Assembly (NCBI RefSeq): GCF_007970665.1
Contig: NZ_CP042430.1
Coordinates: 2,604,001-2,668,000 of the forward strand
Reading direction: 5' to 3'
Length of the DNA: 64,000 nt
From: Baekduia soli
Lineage (GTDB): Bacteria > Actinomycetota > Thermoleophilia > Solirubrobacterales > Solirubrobacteraceae
In this document: positions 8,195-17,355 of the stretch, piece after piece
Numbering within the stretch: the first letter of the stretch is position 1
How the letters are laid out: every line of letters begins with the position of its first letter
Notes under the pieces: model-generated
The model's database searches: none
The model's input: the letters and a program-made list of their open reading frames with translations, nothing else
What the model was told of the DNA's origin: nothing
Position numbers and translations under genes: made by a program

Positions 8195-10908
8195 GCCGGT
8201 CGCCCCTGGGGTTCGGGTACGACGAGGCGGGTCCCGGCCGAGCCGACGTGTTCGCGGTGGCCGGTGGGCGCCAGCAGGACGTCGATGGGGCCGGCGGGCG
8301 CCACGGTGACGCCGGCGGGGTCGATCCGGATCCGCACGGGTGTCCCCCTGTACCGCACGCCGACGTCGAGCGATCCCCAGGACGCCGGGAGTGGCCGGGG
8401 ATCGATGATCAGCGCATCTGCTCCCGGCGACAGACCGGCGAAGCCCCAGCTCAGCGTGCGCCAGACCGTGCCCATCGCGGCGAGGTGGACGCCACCGGCG
8501 GTCGTGGCACCGACGTCGTCCAGATCGATGCGCGCCGCCACGCAGAGCCATTGCAGTGCCTCTTCCGGCCGGCACGCGCGCGCCAGCAACGCGGCATGGA
8601 CGCCGGGAGAGAGCGTGCTGCCGTGTGCCGTGCGCGGCTCGTAGTACTCCAGGTTCGGGACGAGCGAGCCGGCGGCGACCTCGCCGGGCACGAGGTAGTG
8701 CAGCATCAGGACGTCGGCCTGCTTGATGACCTGCGACCGGGCCACACGCTCGGCGCCCAGAAGCAGGGGCGCGGAGACCGGGCGCCGGTCGGCCAGCTGG
8801 GCGATGATCAGCGGCTCCAGCTCGGAGAACCCGGCGAACTGCTCGTAGATGCCCGAGGCCGGGTCGTATCCGTCGACGAGGGCGTCGGCGAGCCTCTGCC
8901 AGTGGGCGGCCTCGCGCTCCCAGCCGTGGATGGAGTCGTCGACGACGCGTGCCGCAGCCCGCAGATTCCAGCGCGCCATGACGTTGGTGTAGGCGTTGTC
9001 GTCGACGTCCTCGTGGTACTCGTCGGGGCCGATGACGCCGTGGATGTGCGAACGGGCGCCCTCGACCGCGATGCGCGACGCCCAGAAGCGTGCGGTGTGC
9101 AGCAGGAGGTCCCGGCCGGGACCGTGGGCGAACGTCGTGTCGCCCGTCCAGGCTGCGTAGGACGACGCGGCCCACGCGATGTCGGCGTCGATGTGATCCT
9201 CGAGGTCGCCGGTCCGGATCGGCACGACCTCTCCCGACGGCAGGGTGGCGGCCGTTGGGGTGACCTCGCGGCCGTCCTCGGCGGATTCCCACGGAAAGCA
9301 GGCCCCGGCGCGCCCACGGACCTTCGCCTCCTGGAGGGCGCCGGGAAGCCGCGCCACACGGTATTGGAGCATCGCGCGAGCGGAGGGCGGGTTGGTGGCG
9401 GCGTGGAACGGCAACATGTAGGAGTCGCTGTCCCAGAAGACATGGCCGCGGTACGCATCGCCGGTCAGCCCGCGGGCGCCGACCGGCCCCTCGCCGTCGG
9501 CCGGCGTCGAGGCGACGAGGTGGTAGATCGCGAGCCGGACGGCAAGCTGGAGCTCGTCGTCGCCGTCGATCCGTGCATCGCAGACCTCCCAGCGCGAGGC
9601 CCAGGCGCGGCGGTGATCGCGGAGCAGGCGCTCGTAGCCGTGTCGCGCGGCCGACCGGGCCCGCTCCTCGGCCCATGGCATGGAGGCGTCGCCGTGGGCC
9701 TGCCAGGTGTAGCCGGCGACGCGCTCGAGGCGTACACCGCCGTCGTCCTGCCGGCTGCGATCTTCGACCAGCGCCGCCGCGATCGATCCCGGGTCCTCGG
9801 CGACCCGCGCCGGACCGGCGATCGCCTCCTGGGTGTCGGCGTCAAGCAGACCCTGCTCGGCGCTGACCACGTCGGCCGGGGCGCGAGCGCGCAGCGCCAT
9901 CGTGCCGGGCCGCGCCAACGAGGCGAACGCGGCCGCCTCGACCACTCCGGCGTCGGTCTCGACGGCCTGCCACAACGTCCCGGCATGGAGATCCAGACGC
10001 CGGCTCGCGCCGCGCGCCGCGGCGTTCGTGGCGATGATGTTCCACAACGGGGCGGCCAGCAGCTCGGTCTCGGGCCCATGACCGCGGTACACGCCGGCGA
10101 CCAGGACGCGCGGAGCGCTCTCGGGCACGACGACCACGACGCTCCCGCGGGTCCCGGTGCGACCATCGCCGAGTGTCAGCAGCGCCTCTGCGGCGCGCTC
10201 GCTGCGAGGATCGATGGCGGGCACCGAGAACGCCCAGCCCGTCTCGTCGCCGACGCTGGGAGGGTCGCGGCGCCGGCGGCGCGTCAGCTGGTCGGCGAGG
10301 ATCTCGGCAAACCGGACCGGACCTCCCGGCAGGCTCAGCACGCCGGCCGGCATCCCATCGGACGCTGCGCCCACCGACACGGCGGTCACGCCCGGGGCCG
10401 ACACCAGCGCGTCGCGGCCGACCGAGCCGGACGCGGCCCCGCAGACGAGGATCTGCGAGGGCCCGATGCCCAACGACCAGAGTCCCTCCAGGATCCAGCG
10501 AGCCGCGTCCGCCGGGTCGTTCAGGCCGATCTCGACGCGCCTCGCCTCCGTCGCGAGGGGCGACGCCGGCGCCCCGGCGGTCTGGGCGGCCGCCGCGTTC
10601 TGCTCCGCTGCTCGGGCCGTCCGTCGAGGGAGGAGGCGGACGCCGTCGGCGTCGGCCGCGAAGACCTCCGCGCCGCGATTGACCGCCAGGCGCAGGGTGC
10701 CCGGTCCGGACGGCCTGGCGCCGAGTTGGGCGTCGACGTCGCCGATGTCCCTCGCGCTGGTGAGGACGAGGTTGAGGCCTTCGGCGCAGCAGGCCTCCAT
10801 GAGGGCTCGCACCCGAGTCGCATCTGCGTGCCGGTCGGACACGGCGGTGCCGTCCCAGTCGAACACGACCGCCTCGAAGCGACGTCGCAGCGCGGCGGGG
10901 AGCGTCAC
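8191..10908 (-). CDS. HAD phosphatase/mutase - GH65 glycoside phosphorylase fusion
   Basis: 905 residues. Residues about 8-235 are a HAD-superfamily domain (AVVFDWDGTAVSDRH). Residues 255-905 are a GH65 disaccharide phosphorylase (trehalose, maltose, kojibiose and related substrates): HVFWDSDSYMLPF, VIGPDEYHEDVDDNAYTN with the general-acid Glu, and KQADVLML. GH65 enzymes phosphorolyse alpha-glucosides to beta-glucose 1-phosphate. A fused HAD unit would naturally act on such a product, but DWDGT differs from the DLDGV of classical beta-phosphoglucomutase, so the HAD reaction is open. The GTG start overlaps the preceding stop (GTGA). The phosphate-site residues were not checked. Confidence 0.85.
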   Translation of the reverse strand: MTLPAALRRRFEAVVFDWDGTAVSDRHADATRVRALMEACCAEGLNLVLTSARDIGDVDAQLGARPSGPGTLRLAVNRGAEVFAADADGVRLLPRRTARAAEQNAAAAQTAGAPASPLATEARRVEIGLNDPADAARWILEGLWSLGIGPSQILVCGAASGSVGRDALVSAPGVTAVSVGAASDGMPAGVLSLPGGPVRFAEILADQLTRRRRRDPPSVGDETGWAFSVPAIDPRSERAAEALLTLGDGRTGTRGSVVVVVPESAPRVLVAGVYRGHGPETELLAAPLWNIIATNAAARGASRRLDLHAGTLWQAVETDAGVVEAAAFASLARPGTMALRARAPADVVSAEQGLLDADTQEAIAGPARVAEDPGSIAAALVEDRSRQDDGGVRLERVAGYTWQAHGDASMPWAEERARSAARHGYERLLRDHRRAWASRWEVCDARIDGDDELQLAVRLAIYHLVASTPADGEGPVGARGLTGDAYRGHVFWDSDSYMLPFHAATNPPSARAMLQYRVARLPGALQEAKVRGRAGACFPWESAEDGREVTPTAATLPSGEVVPIRTGDLEDHIDADIAWAASSYAAWTGDTTFAHGPGRDLLLHTARFWASRIAVEGARSHIHGVIGPDEYHEDVDDNAYTNVMARWNLRAAARVVDDSIHGWEREAAHWQRLADALVDGYDPASGIYEQFAGFSELEPLIIAQLADRRPVSAPLLLGAERVARSQVIKQADVLMLHYLVPGEVAAGSLVPNLEYYEPRTAHGSTLSPGVHAALLARACRPEEALQWLCVAARIDLDDVGATTAGGVHLAAMGTVWRTLSWGFAGLSPGADALIIDPRPLPASWGSLDVGVRYRGTPVRIRIDPAGVTVAPAGPIDVLLAPTGHREHVGSAGTRLVVPEPQGRPA

Positions 10909-13187
10909 GCGGACATCGTCACCCGTACGGCGCCGTGCTGCTCGAGCAGCGAGAAGCCCGTCACGCCGCCCTCGCTGCGAAACGACAGCGACACGCTGCC
11001 CTCGCCGATCCGCAATCCGTGGAGCTCCAGCCGTGCGACGTCGGGGGGAAGCAGGGGCTGGTCGACCATGAGCGCGCCCGACCGAGCATCGGCGCGCAGA
11101 CCGAGCAGCGTCTTGAGCAGCAGGAACGGCGTGCACGCCGCCCACGCCTGCGGGATGCACGCGACGGGATAGGCGACGGGCACCTGGGCGTCGCGGCGCG
11201 AGAACCCGCAGAACAGCTCCGGCAGCCGCGCATCGCGAGCAAGGGCGCCGACATCGAGCATCGTACGGGCGATGCGAGCGGCCTGGGCGGCGTGGCCGTA
11301 CCGCTTGAGCCCGGCGGCGGCGATGGCGTTGTCATGCGGCCACACCGACCCGTTGTGATAGCTCATCGGGTTGTACGCCGGCGAGTCGGCCGACAGCGTC
11401 CGCAGGCCCCATCCCGAGAACATGTCGGGTGCCATGAGCCGCTCCGCGACCAGCGCGGCCTTCTCGGGGTCGGCGATGCCGCAGTACAGCGCGTGCGCCT
11501 GGTTGGAGGCGATGCTCCGGACCTGGCGTTTGCGGCCGTCCAGCGCAAGGACGTAGCTGCCGGCCTCGGCGTCCCAGAATGCGGCATCGAAGCGCCGGCG
11601 CAGGTCGTCGGCGTCTCGGCGCAGGGCGGTTGCGCGCTCGCCGTCGCCGAACGCATCGTAGACCTCGGCGACCTCGGTCTTCGCCAGATAGACGTAGGCC
11701 TGGGCCTCGACCAGGGCGATCGGCCCCTCGGCCGGCGTGCCGTCGGCGTGCATGATCGAGTCGTGGCTGTCCTTCCAGCCCTGCTGGAGCAGGCCGCCGG
11801 CTGAGCGCCGCTCGTACTCGATGAACCCGTCGCCGTCGAGGTCTCCGAACTCGTCGATCCAGCGCAGCGCGGCGTCGAGCGCGGGACGCAGAGCGGTCAG
11901 CGTGCCCAGGTCGCCGGTCCACCGAAGGTAGCCCGCGGCGAGCACGAGGAACAGCGGCGTCGCGTCGACGGTCCCGTAATAGGGCCGGTGGGGGATGATG
12001 CCCGCTCGCGCGAGCTCACCGCATCGCAGCTCGTGCAGGATCTTCCCCGGCTCGGCATCTCGCCAGGGCTCGTCGGCCTCGGCCTGGAGGGCGGCCAGCA
12101 CCAGCAGCGTCTCGCGCGCGACGTCAGGCTCCATCATCAACGCCATCAGCGAGGCCCAGATCGAGTCGCGTCCGAACGGAGCCACGTACCAGGGGATCCC
12201 GGCGGCCGGCAGGCGGCCGTGGGTGGTCGTGGTCAGCAGCGCGTGGAGGTCACGAAGGGAGGCGTCGATGAGGCGCGCCAGTCCGTCGTCGTCGGTCTCG
12301 ATCCTGGTGCACGCGTCGTGCCAGACGCGGCTGGCGTGATCGACGGATGCGATGGCGTCTCCGAGCGATCGGTCTCCCGCGGCACGCTCGCCCGTCCAGG
12401 GCTCCACAGCCACGACGACCGACGCGGAGCCTCGGGGCGGGATCTCGAGGCGCCAGCGGGCGACGGCACCATCGCCGTCCGGCCGCACCTCCGACGCGGC
12501 CGGTTCGAGATGCACGCGCGTCTCACGGTGCCCGCCATCCTCGCCGACATAGGCGAACACGACCCGCGTCGAGTCGAGCTTGGTCGCGAGGACCCGACCC
12601 CGGGCGTCCCGCCGGGCGGCGGCGCGCACCTCGAACACGTCGGCGAAGTCCGCGCCCAGCTCCACGACGAGGTCGAGGGCGATCGGGCAGGGCCGGTAGC
12701 TCGTGATGGCCACCTCGCAATGGAGCCGGTCGCTGACGATCAGCCGGCGTCGGATGTTGACGGTCTCCTGGGGCACGCCGTCCAGCACGGGGTTCGTCGC
12801 GTCGATCACCGCGCCGTACCCCGACGTGACCGTCGAGGAGAGCATCACGGGCGCGGCGCCGGAGAGCCGCACACGCAGGCGGGAGAGAAACCGCGTGTCC
12901 TGCGTGTACAGGCCCTCGCCGCTGACACGGCCCGTCAGCACGTCGCCGTCGCGACGAGCACACAGGAACAGGTCATCGCACTTGAGGACCAGCAGGTCCT
13001 CCCGGGCCTCCGCCGGGACGTCGGGCGCCGGCTCCAGCGCGACCGGGCCCGCCCGGCCGAGGACCTCGAATTCCTCCCCGGTCGGGCTGACGTGCGCCGT
13101 GACCGGCTCTCCGGCGGGGCCGCCGGACCCATGCCGTTCGTGGTCCTGCGGCTCGGGCATCGGAACCCCACCGATCGTAGGCGACAT
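10905..13187 (-). CDS. amylo-alpha-1,6-glucosidase / glycogen-debranching-type GH
   Basis: A 760-residue intracellular glucosidase. Residues about 50-260 form the N-terminal beta-sandwich found in front of these enzymes (GLYTQDTRFLSRLRVRLSG; VNIRRRLIVSDRL). The (alpha/alpha)6 catalytic barrel follows (GIPWYVAPFGRDSIWASLM, PHRPYYGTVDATPLFLVLAA, QGWKDSHDSI, NPMSYHNGSVWPHDNAIA). The PFGRDS and GSVWPHDN blocks are characteristic. It is first gene of the three-gene operon and overlaps the phosphorylase. An alternative ATG nine codons in (MPEPQ) is equally possible, because neither start has a clear ribosome binding site. Confidence 0.86.
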   Translation of the reverse strand: MSPTIGGVPMPEPQDHERHGSGGPAGEPVTAHVSPTGEEFEVLGRAGPVALEPAPDVPAEAREDLLVLKCDDLFLCARRDGDVLTGRVSGEGLYTQDTRFLSRLRVRLSGAAPVMLSSTVTSGYGAVIDATNPVLDGVPQETVNIRRRLIVSDRLHCEVAITSYRPCPIALDLVVELGADFADVFEVRAAARRDARGRVLATKLDSTRVVFAYVGEDGGHRETRVHLEPAASEVRPDGDGAVARWRLEIPPRGSASVVVAVEPWTGERAAGDRSLGDAIASVDHASRVWHDACTRIETDDDGLARLIDASLRDLHALLTTTTHGRLPAAGIPWYVAPFGRDSIWASLMALMMEPDVARETLLVLAALQAEADEPWRDAEPGKILHELRCGELARAGIIPHRPYYGTVDATPLFLVLAAGYLRWTGDLGTLTALRPALDAALRWIDEFGDLDGDGFIEYERRSAGGLLQQGWKDSHDSIMHADGTPAEGPIALVEAQAYVYLAKTEVAEVYDAFGDGERATALRRDADDLRRRFDAAFWDAEAGSYVLALDGRKRQVRSIASNQAHALYCGIADPEKAALVAERLMAPDMFSGWGLRTLSADSPAYNPMSYHNGSVWPHDNAIAAAGLKRYGHAAQAARIARTMLDVGALARDARLPELFCGFSRRDAQVPVAYPVACIPQAWAACTPFLLLKTLLGLRADARSGALMVDQPLLPPDVARLELHGLRIGEGSVSLSFRSEGGVTGFSLLEQHGAVRVTMSA

Positions 13188-13261
13188 GTCACGTGGCGCA
13201 TCCGTAATTCGCCGGGCACTTGCGCGGGCGACTCCCCTGGCAACGGACCGCCGTGGCGGCC

Positions 13262-13267
13262 TAGCGT
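13262..13267 (+). promoter_or_regulatory. -10 box (TAGCGT) upstream of the GT4 gene
   Basis: TAGCGT occurs in the 157-bp divergent space between the debranching enzyme (minus) and the glycosyltransferase (plus). Transcription from here would start about 70 nt before the ATG at 13345. Confidence 0.35.
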
Positions 13268-13344
13268 CCGGCGAGAGGCACCTCGCCCATGGATGTCCTG
13301 GCTCTCACCGCCCCCACACCGCCTCCCGCCCACTGCGGATCGCC

Positions 13345-14424
13345 ATGCTCGCGCCGCCGTGGATCCCGGTTCCCGCTTCGGGCTACGGCGGCATCGAATC
13401 GGTCGTCCACCAGCTGACCGAGCAGCTCGCCGCCCGCGGTCACGGCGTGACCCTGTTCGCGGCGCCGGGGTCGCGGTCGTCGGCGACCGTCCGATCGCTG
13501 CTGGAGCACGCGTACCCGGACGCGATCGGCGAACCCCCGTACGAGGCTGATCACGTCGCCCTGGCGATGGCGGAGATCGACGACGCCAGGGCATCCGGAG
13601 CACCGTTCGACGTGGTCCACGATCACTCCGGCTTCACCGCGGTGGCGATGGCCGACCGGCTCGCCACGCCGATGGTCCACACCATCCACGGCCCGTTCGA
13701 GCCGCGACTCGGCGGCTTCTACGGTCGCCACGGCCACAAGGCGGTCCTCGTGGCGATCAGTCCTGCTCAGCGGCGCAGCGCCCCGGGTGACGTGTCGATC
13801 TCCGCAGTCGTGCCCAACCCGCTCGCCGTGGATGATTGGCCCCTGGTGCGTGACAAGGGCCGGCATCTGCTCTGGCTCGGTCGCATGCACGAGACCAAGG
13901 GCCCGCACCGCGCCATCGTCGCCGCGCGAATGGCCGATCGGACGCTCGTGCTCGCCGGTCCGGTCCAGACGGGTCAGGAGCGCTTCTTCGCCGAACAGGT
14001 CGAACCGCACATCGACGGATCCGGGGTGCACTACGTCGGCGAGGTCGGCGGCCTGGCCAAGCAACGTGTCCTGTCCGGCGCTGCCGCACTGCTGATGCCG
14101 ATCCGCTGGGAGGAGCCGTTCGGGATGGTCATGGTCGAGGCACTGGCCTGCGGGACGCCCGTGATCGCGTTCCCCGAGGGCGCGGCCCGGAACATCGTGA
14201 TCGACGGCATCAACGGCTTCCTCGTCGAGGACGAGCACGCGATGGCCGTCGCAGTCGGCCGGTTGGCCGAGATCGACCCGGCGGCGTGCCGCGCCAGCGT
14301 GCACCGTCGTTACGACGTCGACGGTGTCACCTCGGCCTACGAGCGCGTCTACCTGACGGCGCTTCGCCAGGCGGCTGCTCGCTCGGGCATGCGCGAGGCG
14401 CGGCGCGAGGCGCTCGCGCGGTGA
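13345..14424 (+). CDS. GT4-family glycosyltransferase
   Basis: About 360 residues, GT-B fold. The N-terminal acceptor domain contains PASGYGGIESVVHQLTEQLA and FDVVHDHSGF. The C-terminal donor domain contains LLWLGRMHETKGPHRAI, YVGEVGG, the EPFGMVMVEALACGTPVIAF nucleotide-sugar motif and NGFLVEDE. The first core strand (LRIAMLAPPW) begins four residues before the ATG, and no ATG or GTG is available there, so a CTG start at 13333 is possible. Such enzymes transfer a sugar from a nucleotide donor to trehalose-type, glucan or lipid acceptors. Its place next to the debranching/phosphorylase operon suggests glucan or compatible-solute metabolism. Confidence 0.85.
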   Translation: MLAPPWIPVPASGYGGIESVVHQLTEQLAARGHGVTLFAAPGSRSSATVRSLLEHAYPDAIGEPPYEADHVALAMAEIDDARASGAPFDVVHDHSGFTAVAMADRLATPMVHTIHGPFEPRLGGFYGRHGHKAVLVAISPAQRRSAPGDVSISAVVPNPLAVDDWPLVRDKGRHLLWLGRMHETKGPHRAIVAARMADRTLVLAGPVQTGQERFFAEQVEPHIDGSGVHYVGEVGGLAKQRVLSGAAALLMPIRWEEPFGMVMVEALACGTPVIAFPEGAARNIVIDGINGFLVEDEHAMAVAVGRLAEIDPAACRASVHRRYDVDGVTSAYERVYLTALRQAAARSGMREARREALAR

Positions 14425-14597
14425 TCGTCGCCGTCAGCCTCGGCGCAAGCCTCTCGACCGCTCGTCGGGCGCATCGGGAACGCCCCGGATCCTTCCTGCG
14501 GCGTGTCCGCATCACCCCGATTCGCCGGTGCACGGACGCGGGTCCGCCGGCGCGCCCGGCCCATCGTCGAGCCATCCCGACCACGCTTGCGTGCCCG

Positions 14598-15383
14598 TCA
14601 GGCAGGGCGCCGCTGGAGCATGAAGGCCGTGATGCTCGCCGCGACGGCCCAGGCGACCAGCACGCCGAGGTCGCCCCAGCGCGGGGTGGCGTTGCCGGTC
14701 CGTGGGTTGAATGCCGTCTCGAGGGCGATGGCCAGGTGCCTGGGCGGGAAGGCCGACCCCAGGTCGCGCAGCCACGAGGGCCCGGTGTCCAGGGGCAGGA
14801 AGACGTCGGAGATGAACATCAACGGCAGCAGCGTGCCCCAGGCGACGGCCATCGCGCTCTGGCCCGAGCGGATGATGCCGGCGACCGCCAGGCCGAGCGC
14901 CGCAAAACACACGACGCCGACCACGACGGTCAGCGCTGCCGCCGGCATGGCGCTCCAGGGCACGGTGACGTCGTAGACGGCGACTGCCGCCGTGACGATC
15001 GCCACGGCGGCGAGCGCCGTCACGAGTCCCGTGGACGCCAGGCGCCCAGCGAAGTACAGGGACGGCGGCAGTGGGGTGCCGCGCATGCGCTTCATCACGC
15101 CGCGGTCGCGGGCGAGCGTCACGCCGGTGAGGACGTTGACGTAGCCGGCGACCATGACGGCGAAGGCGACCATGGCCGGTGCGAAGAACTGGCTGAAGTC
15201 GATACCGCCGCGCGAGGGCAGCGTCCGCCCACTGTTGAGCAGCGTCACCGCCAGGAGCACGACGACGGGCAGCGCCAGCGTCGAGAACGCCGCCATGGGG
15301 GAGCGCAGGAGCATCCGGTTCTGGTAGCCGACCTGAGCGGCGAACATCCGCCACCGCCGTGGCCGTCGCCGGTCAGGAGCCAT
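14598..15383 (-). CDS. ABC-2 type transporter permease
   Basis: 261 residues with six predicted membrane segments, typical of an ABC-2 exporter permease: residues 30-50 (FSTLALPVVVLLAVTLL), 68-88, 115-140, 148-175, 183-200 and a last one ending in ITAFMLQ. The conserved DRGVMKRMRGTPL intracellular loop is present. It overlaps the 3' end of the ATPase gene by 11 nt, so they form one exporter. The cargo is unknown; members export drugs, lipids or polysaccharides. Confidence 0.87.
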   Translation of the reverse strand: MAPDRRRPRRWRMFAAQVGYQNRMLLRSPMAAFSTLALPVVVLLAVTLLNSGRTLPSRGGIDFSQFFAPAMVAFAVMVAGYVNVLTGVTLARDRGVMKRMRGTPLPPSLYFAGRLASTGLVTALAAVAIVTAAVAVYDVTVPWSAMPAAALTVVVGVVCFAALGLAVAGIIRSGQSAMAVAWGTLLPLMFISDVFLPLDTGPSWLRDLGSAFPPRHLAIALETAFNPRTGNATPRWGDLGVLVAWAVAASITAFMLQRRPA

Positions 15384-16356
15384 GGAGGACCGCCTCCGGC
15401 TCCTCTGTCAGCTCGAGGTAGACGTCCTCCAGCGATGGCTCGACGACGCTCAGCCCGCGCAGCTCGAAGCCCTGCGCCAGCGCCCAGCCGGTCAGCCGGT
15501 GCAGCACGCGAGTGGGCTCGTCGGTGCAGAGGCCGATCGCCGCTTCCCCCTCGGCGCAGGCGCGGGCGCCGGGACGTAGGAGCATCGCGAGGTCCGGTGG
15601 GAGCGTGGCGCCGTCCGGGAGCTGGAAGGCGATCGTCGTCGGCCGCCCCCGTCCCGCGCGCAGCGCCGCGGGCGACCCCGTGGCCACGGCGCGACCGCGG
15701 GCCATCACGAGCACGCGATCGGCCAGCTGCTGGACCTCGTCCATGTAGTGGCTGGTCAGCACGATCGCGCGGCCCGCGCGCCGCAGGCCGGCGATCGTCC
15801 CCCAGGCGCGCCGGCGGGCGGCCGGGTCCAGCCCGGTGGTCGGCTCATCGAGGAACACGAGCTCTGGGTCGCCGACGAGCGCGAGCGCGAGGTCCAGCCG
15901 CCGCCGCTCCCCGCCCGACAGGTGGAGCACGCGGCGGTCGCGGCGGTCCTCGAGGTCGACCTCGCCCAGCAGCTCGGGGAGCGCGCGCGGCGTCGCGTAG
16001 CACGAGGCGTAGAGCTCGACGGTCTCGCGGACGGTGAGCTCGTCGTCCAGCCCCGCCGCCTGCAGCACGATCCCGATGCGCTCGCGCAGCGCGCGGCCGC
16101 CGCGCTCCGGGTCGGTGCCGAGCACCCGGACCGTGCCGGCGCTGCGGCGCCGGTAGCCCTCGAGGATCTCGATGGTCGTCGTCTTGCCCGCCCCGTTGGG
16201 GCCCAGCAGCGCGAAGATCTCCCCGCGCCGCACGCTGAAGCTCAGGCCGGCCACCGCCTCCACGTCGCCGTAGCGGCGGTGCAGGTCCTCGACGACGATG
16301 GCCGCCGCGGCCGGTGCGCCATCCCGCCGGTCGTGCACTGCCCGGCGCCGCAGCAT
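15373..16356 (-). CDS. ABC-2 transporter ATP-binding protein
   Basis: 327 residues. Walker A LLGPNGAGKTTTIEIL, signature LSGGERRRLDLALAL, Walker B PELVFLDEPTTGLDP and the H-loop VLTSHYMDEV are all intact. The C-terminal 90 residues are the extension usual in drug/lipid exporter ATPases. ATG at 16356 is chosen over more distant starts because upstream residues are not family-like and a small gene ends 4 nt before it. It pairs with the permease that follows. Confidence 0.88.
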   Translation of the reverse strand: MLRRRAVHDRRDGAPAAAAIVVEDLHRRYGDVEAVAGLSFSVRRGEIFALLGPNGAGKTTTIEILEGYRRRSAGTVRVLGTDPERGGRALRERIGIVLQAAGLDDELTVRETVELYASCYATPRALPELLGEVDLEDRRDRRVLHLSGGERRRLDLALALVGDPELVFLDEPTTGLDPAARRRAWGTIAGLRRAGRAIVLTSHYMDEVQQLADRVLVMARGRAVATGSPAALRAGRGRPTTIAFQLPDGATLPPDLAMLLRPGARACAEGEAAIGLCTDEPTRVLHRLTGWALAQGFELRGLSVVEPSLEDVYLELTEEPEAVLHGS

Positions 16357-16360
16357 GCGC

Positions 16361-16555
16361 TCAGCGCTGGGAGGCGAGGTGCACCACGGGGACGTCGAGC
16401 TCACGCCGAAGCGGCTCGAGCACGCCGCGCTCCTGCCAGGTCCCAGGATCACGCAGGGGACCGGCCACGATGACGTCGTCGGCGCCGACGTCGCGCCGCT
16501 CGTGGGCGACCGTCAGGCGGACGACCTCGGGCTCGGACCGGACGGGGGCGCGCAT
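16361..16555 (-). CDS. small protein upstream of the ABC exporter, unknown
   Basis: 64 residues (MRAPVRSEPEVVRLTV start, VVHLASQR end), stopping 4 nt before the ABC ATPase start, so it is probably the first gene of that operon. The mix of hydrophobic strand (ADDVIVAGPL) and charged helix looks protein-like, but I recognise no family. The short length makes the call tentative. Confidence 0.4.
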   Translation of the reverse strand: MRAPVRSEPEVVRLTVAHERRDVGADDVIVAGPLRDPGTWQERGVLEPLRRELDVPVVHLASQR

Positions 16556-16754
16556 CGTGGCTCCCACCGTAGGCCCGCCCAGGCGCGGCGCCATCCGGAC
16601 AAGTCACGGTCGTGGCCCTCGGCAACCCCGCGGAGGCGGGGCATCGGCCGCAGGGGAGGCGAGGTGGCGTTGATGGAGAGCTCCCCGAGCATCAGACCTC
16701 GGAGATCGCCGCGCGCCTTCAGGTCAGCACGGCCACGATCGAGGTGATCGCCGC

Positions 16755-17003
16755 CTACCTCGGCCCCGAGGACTGGGCGGGTGGGTCGTGGGCGCCCGGC
16801 GGCGGGCTCCGGTACGCGTGCGCCGGGCAGTACGTGCGAGGGCGATCGCGGCGATGCCATGCCGCTCGTGTCTGCGTGGTGTCCATCTGCCAGCCCTTCG
16901 GGACGGTCGAGGCCAGGCCGCGGTGGAACTGGACGTAGGCGCGGCAGCCGGGGCTGTCGCATTCCCACTGCACGCGTCCGTCGCCGAGATCCGAGCTGGT
17001 CAC
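16755..17003 (-). CDS. small Cys/His protein, possible zinc ribbon
   Basis: 82 residues from GTG 17003. Residues 15-20 are CDSPGC and about 40 residues later comes YCPAHA, giving a plausible Cx4C plus Cx2H metal site; FHRGLASTVPKGWQM lies between. Composition is ordinary for a protein, unlike the opposite-strand frames here. No family recognised. From 16556 to 16754 I see nothing convincing. Confidence 0.4.
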   Translation of the reverse strand: MTSSDLGDGRVQWECDSPGCRAYVQFHRGLASTVPKGWQMDTTQTRAAWHRRDRPRTYCPAHAYRSPPPGAHDPPAQSSGPR

Positions 17004-17179
17004 ACCATGAGTCGGCGTTCCCTGGGCGGCGAGGCGCCACACACGATGCCGCGGGCCGGGCGTCGCTCGCGGCCGGGGACGCGATCCCGCGGCAGCTGGC
17101 GAAGCGGAAGGGCGCACGCGTCATCGCCGTGGGCTCCGGTCCGGTCCTCGGCGGGGCCTGCACCGACGTGGAGAGGACG

Positions 17180-17325
17180 ATGATCGAGCTGCAGCGCTCC
17201 ACGATCGTCCAGGAGACCCGCAGCGCCTTCCAGGACGCCACGCAGCACACGTTCATCGACGTCGGCCCCGACCTCGAGATGGAGCTGTTCATGCTCGCCC
17301 CGCCCGGGAGCGTGGCCGGGGCCCG
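17180..17325 (+). pseudogene. fragment of a helical protein (phasin-like?)
   Basis: From ATG 17180 the sequence MIELQRSTIVQETRSAF, then DATQHTF, resembles the repeated Gln/Thr-rich helices of phasin-like granule proteins. After about residue 45 it becomes Gly/Ala/Arg-rich and runs into the opposite-strand SDR gene. It may be the front of a truncated gene. The rest of 17004-17355 shows nothing else. Confidence 0.25.
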
Positions 17326-17355
17326 AGGCGGCGGCGCGCCCCGGCGCGGCGCTGC

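Noticed and set aside
16612-16938. Plus-strand helix-turn-helix-like ORF (TSEIAARLQVSTATIEVIAAYLG)
   Set aside because: The similarity is short, the rest of the frame is not protein-like, and the opposite-strand Cys/His protein explains much of the DNA better.
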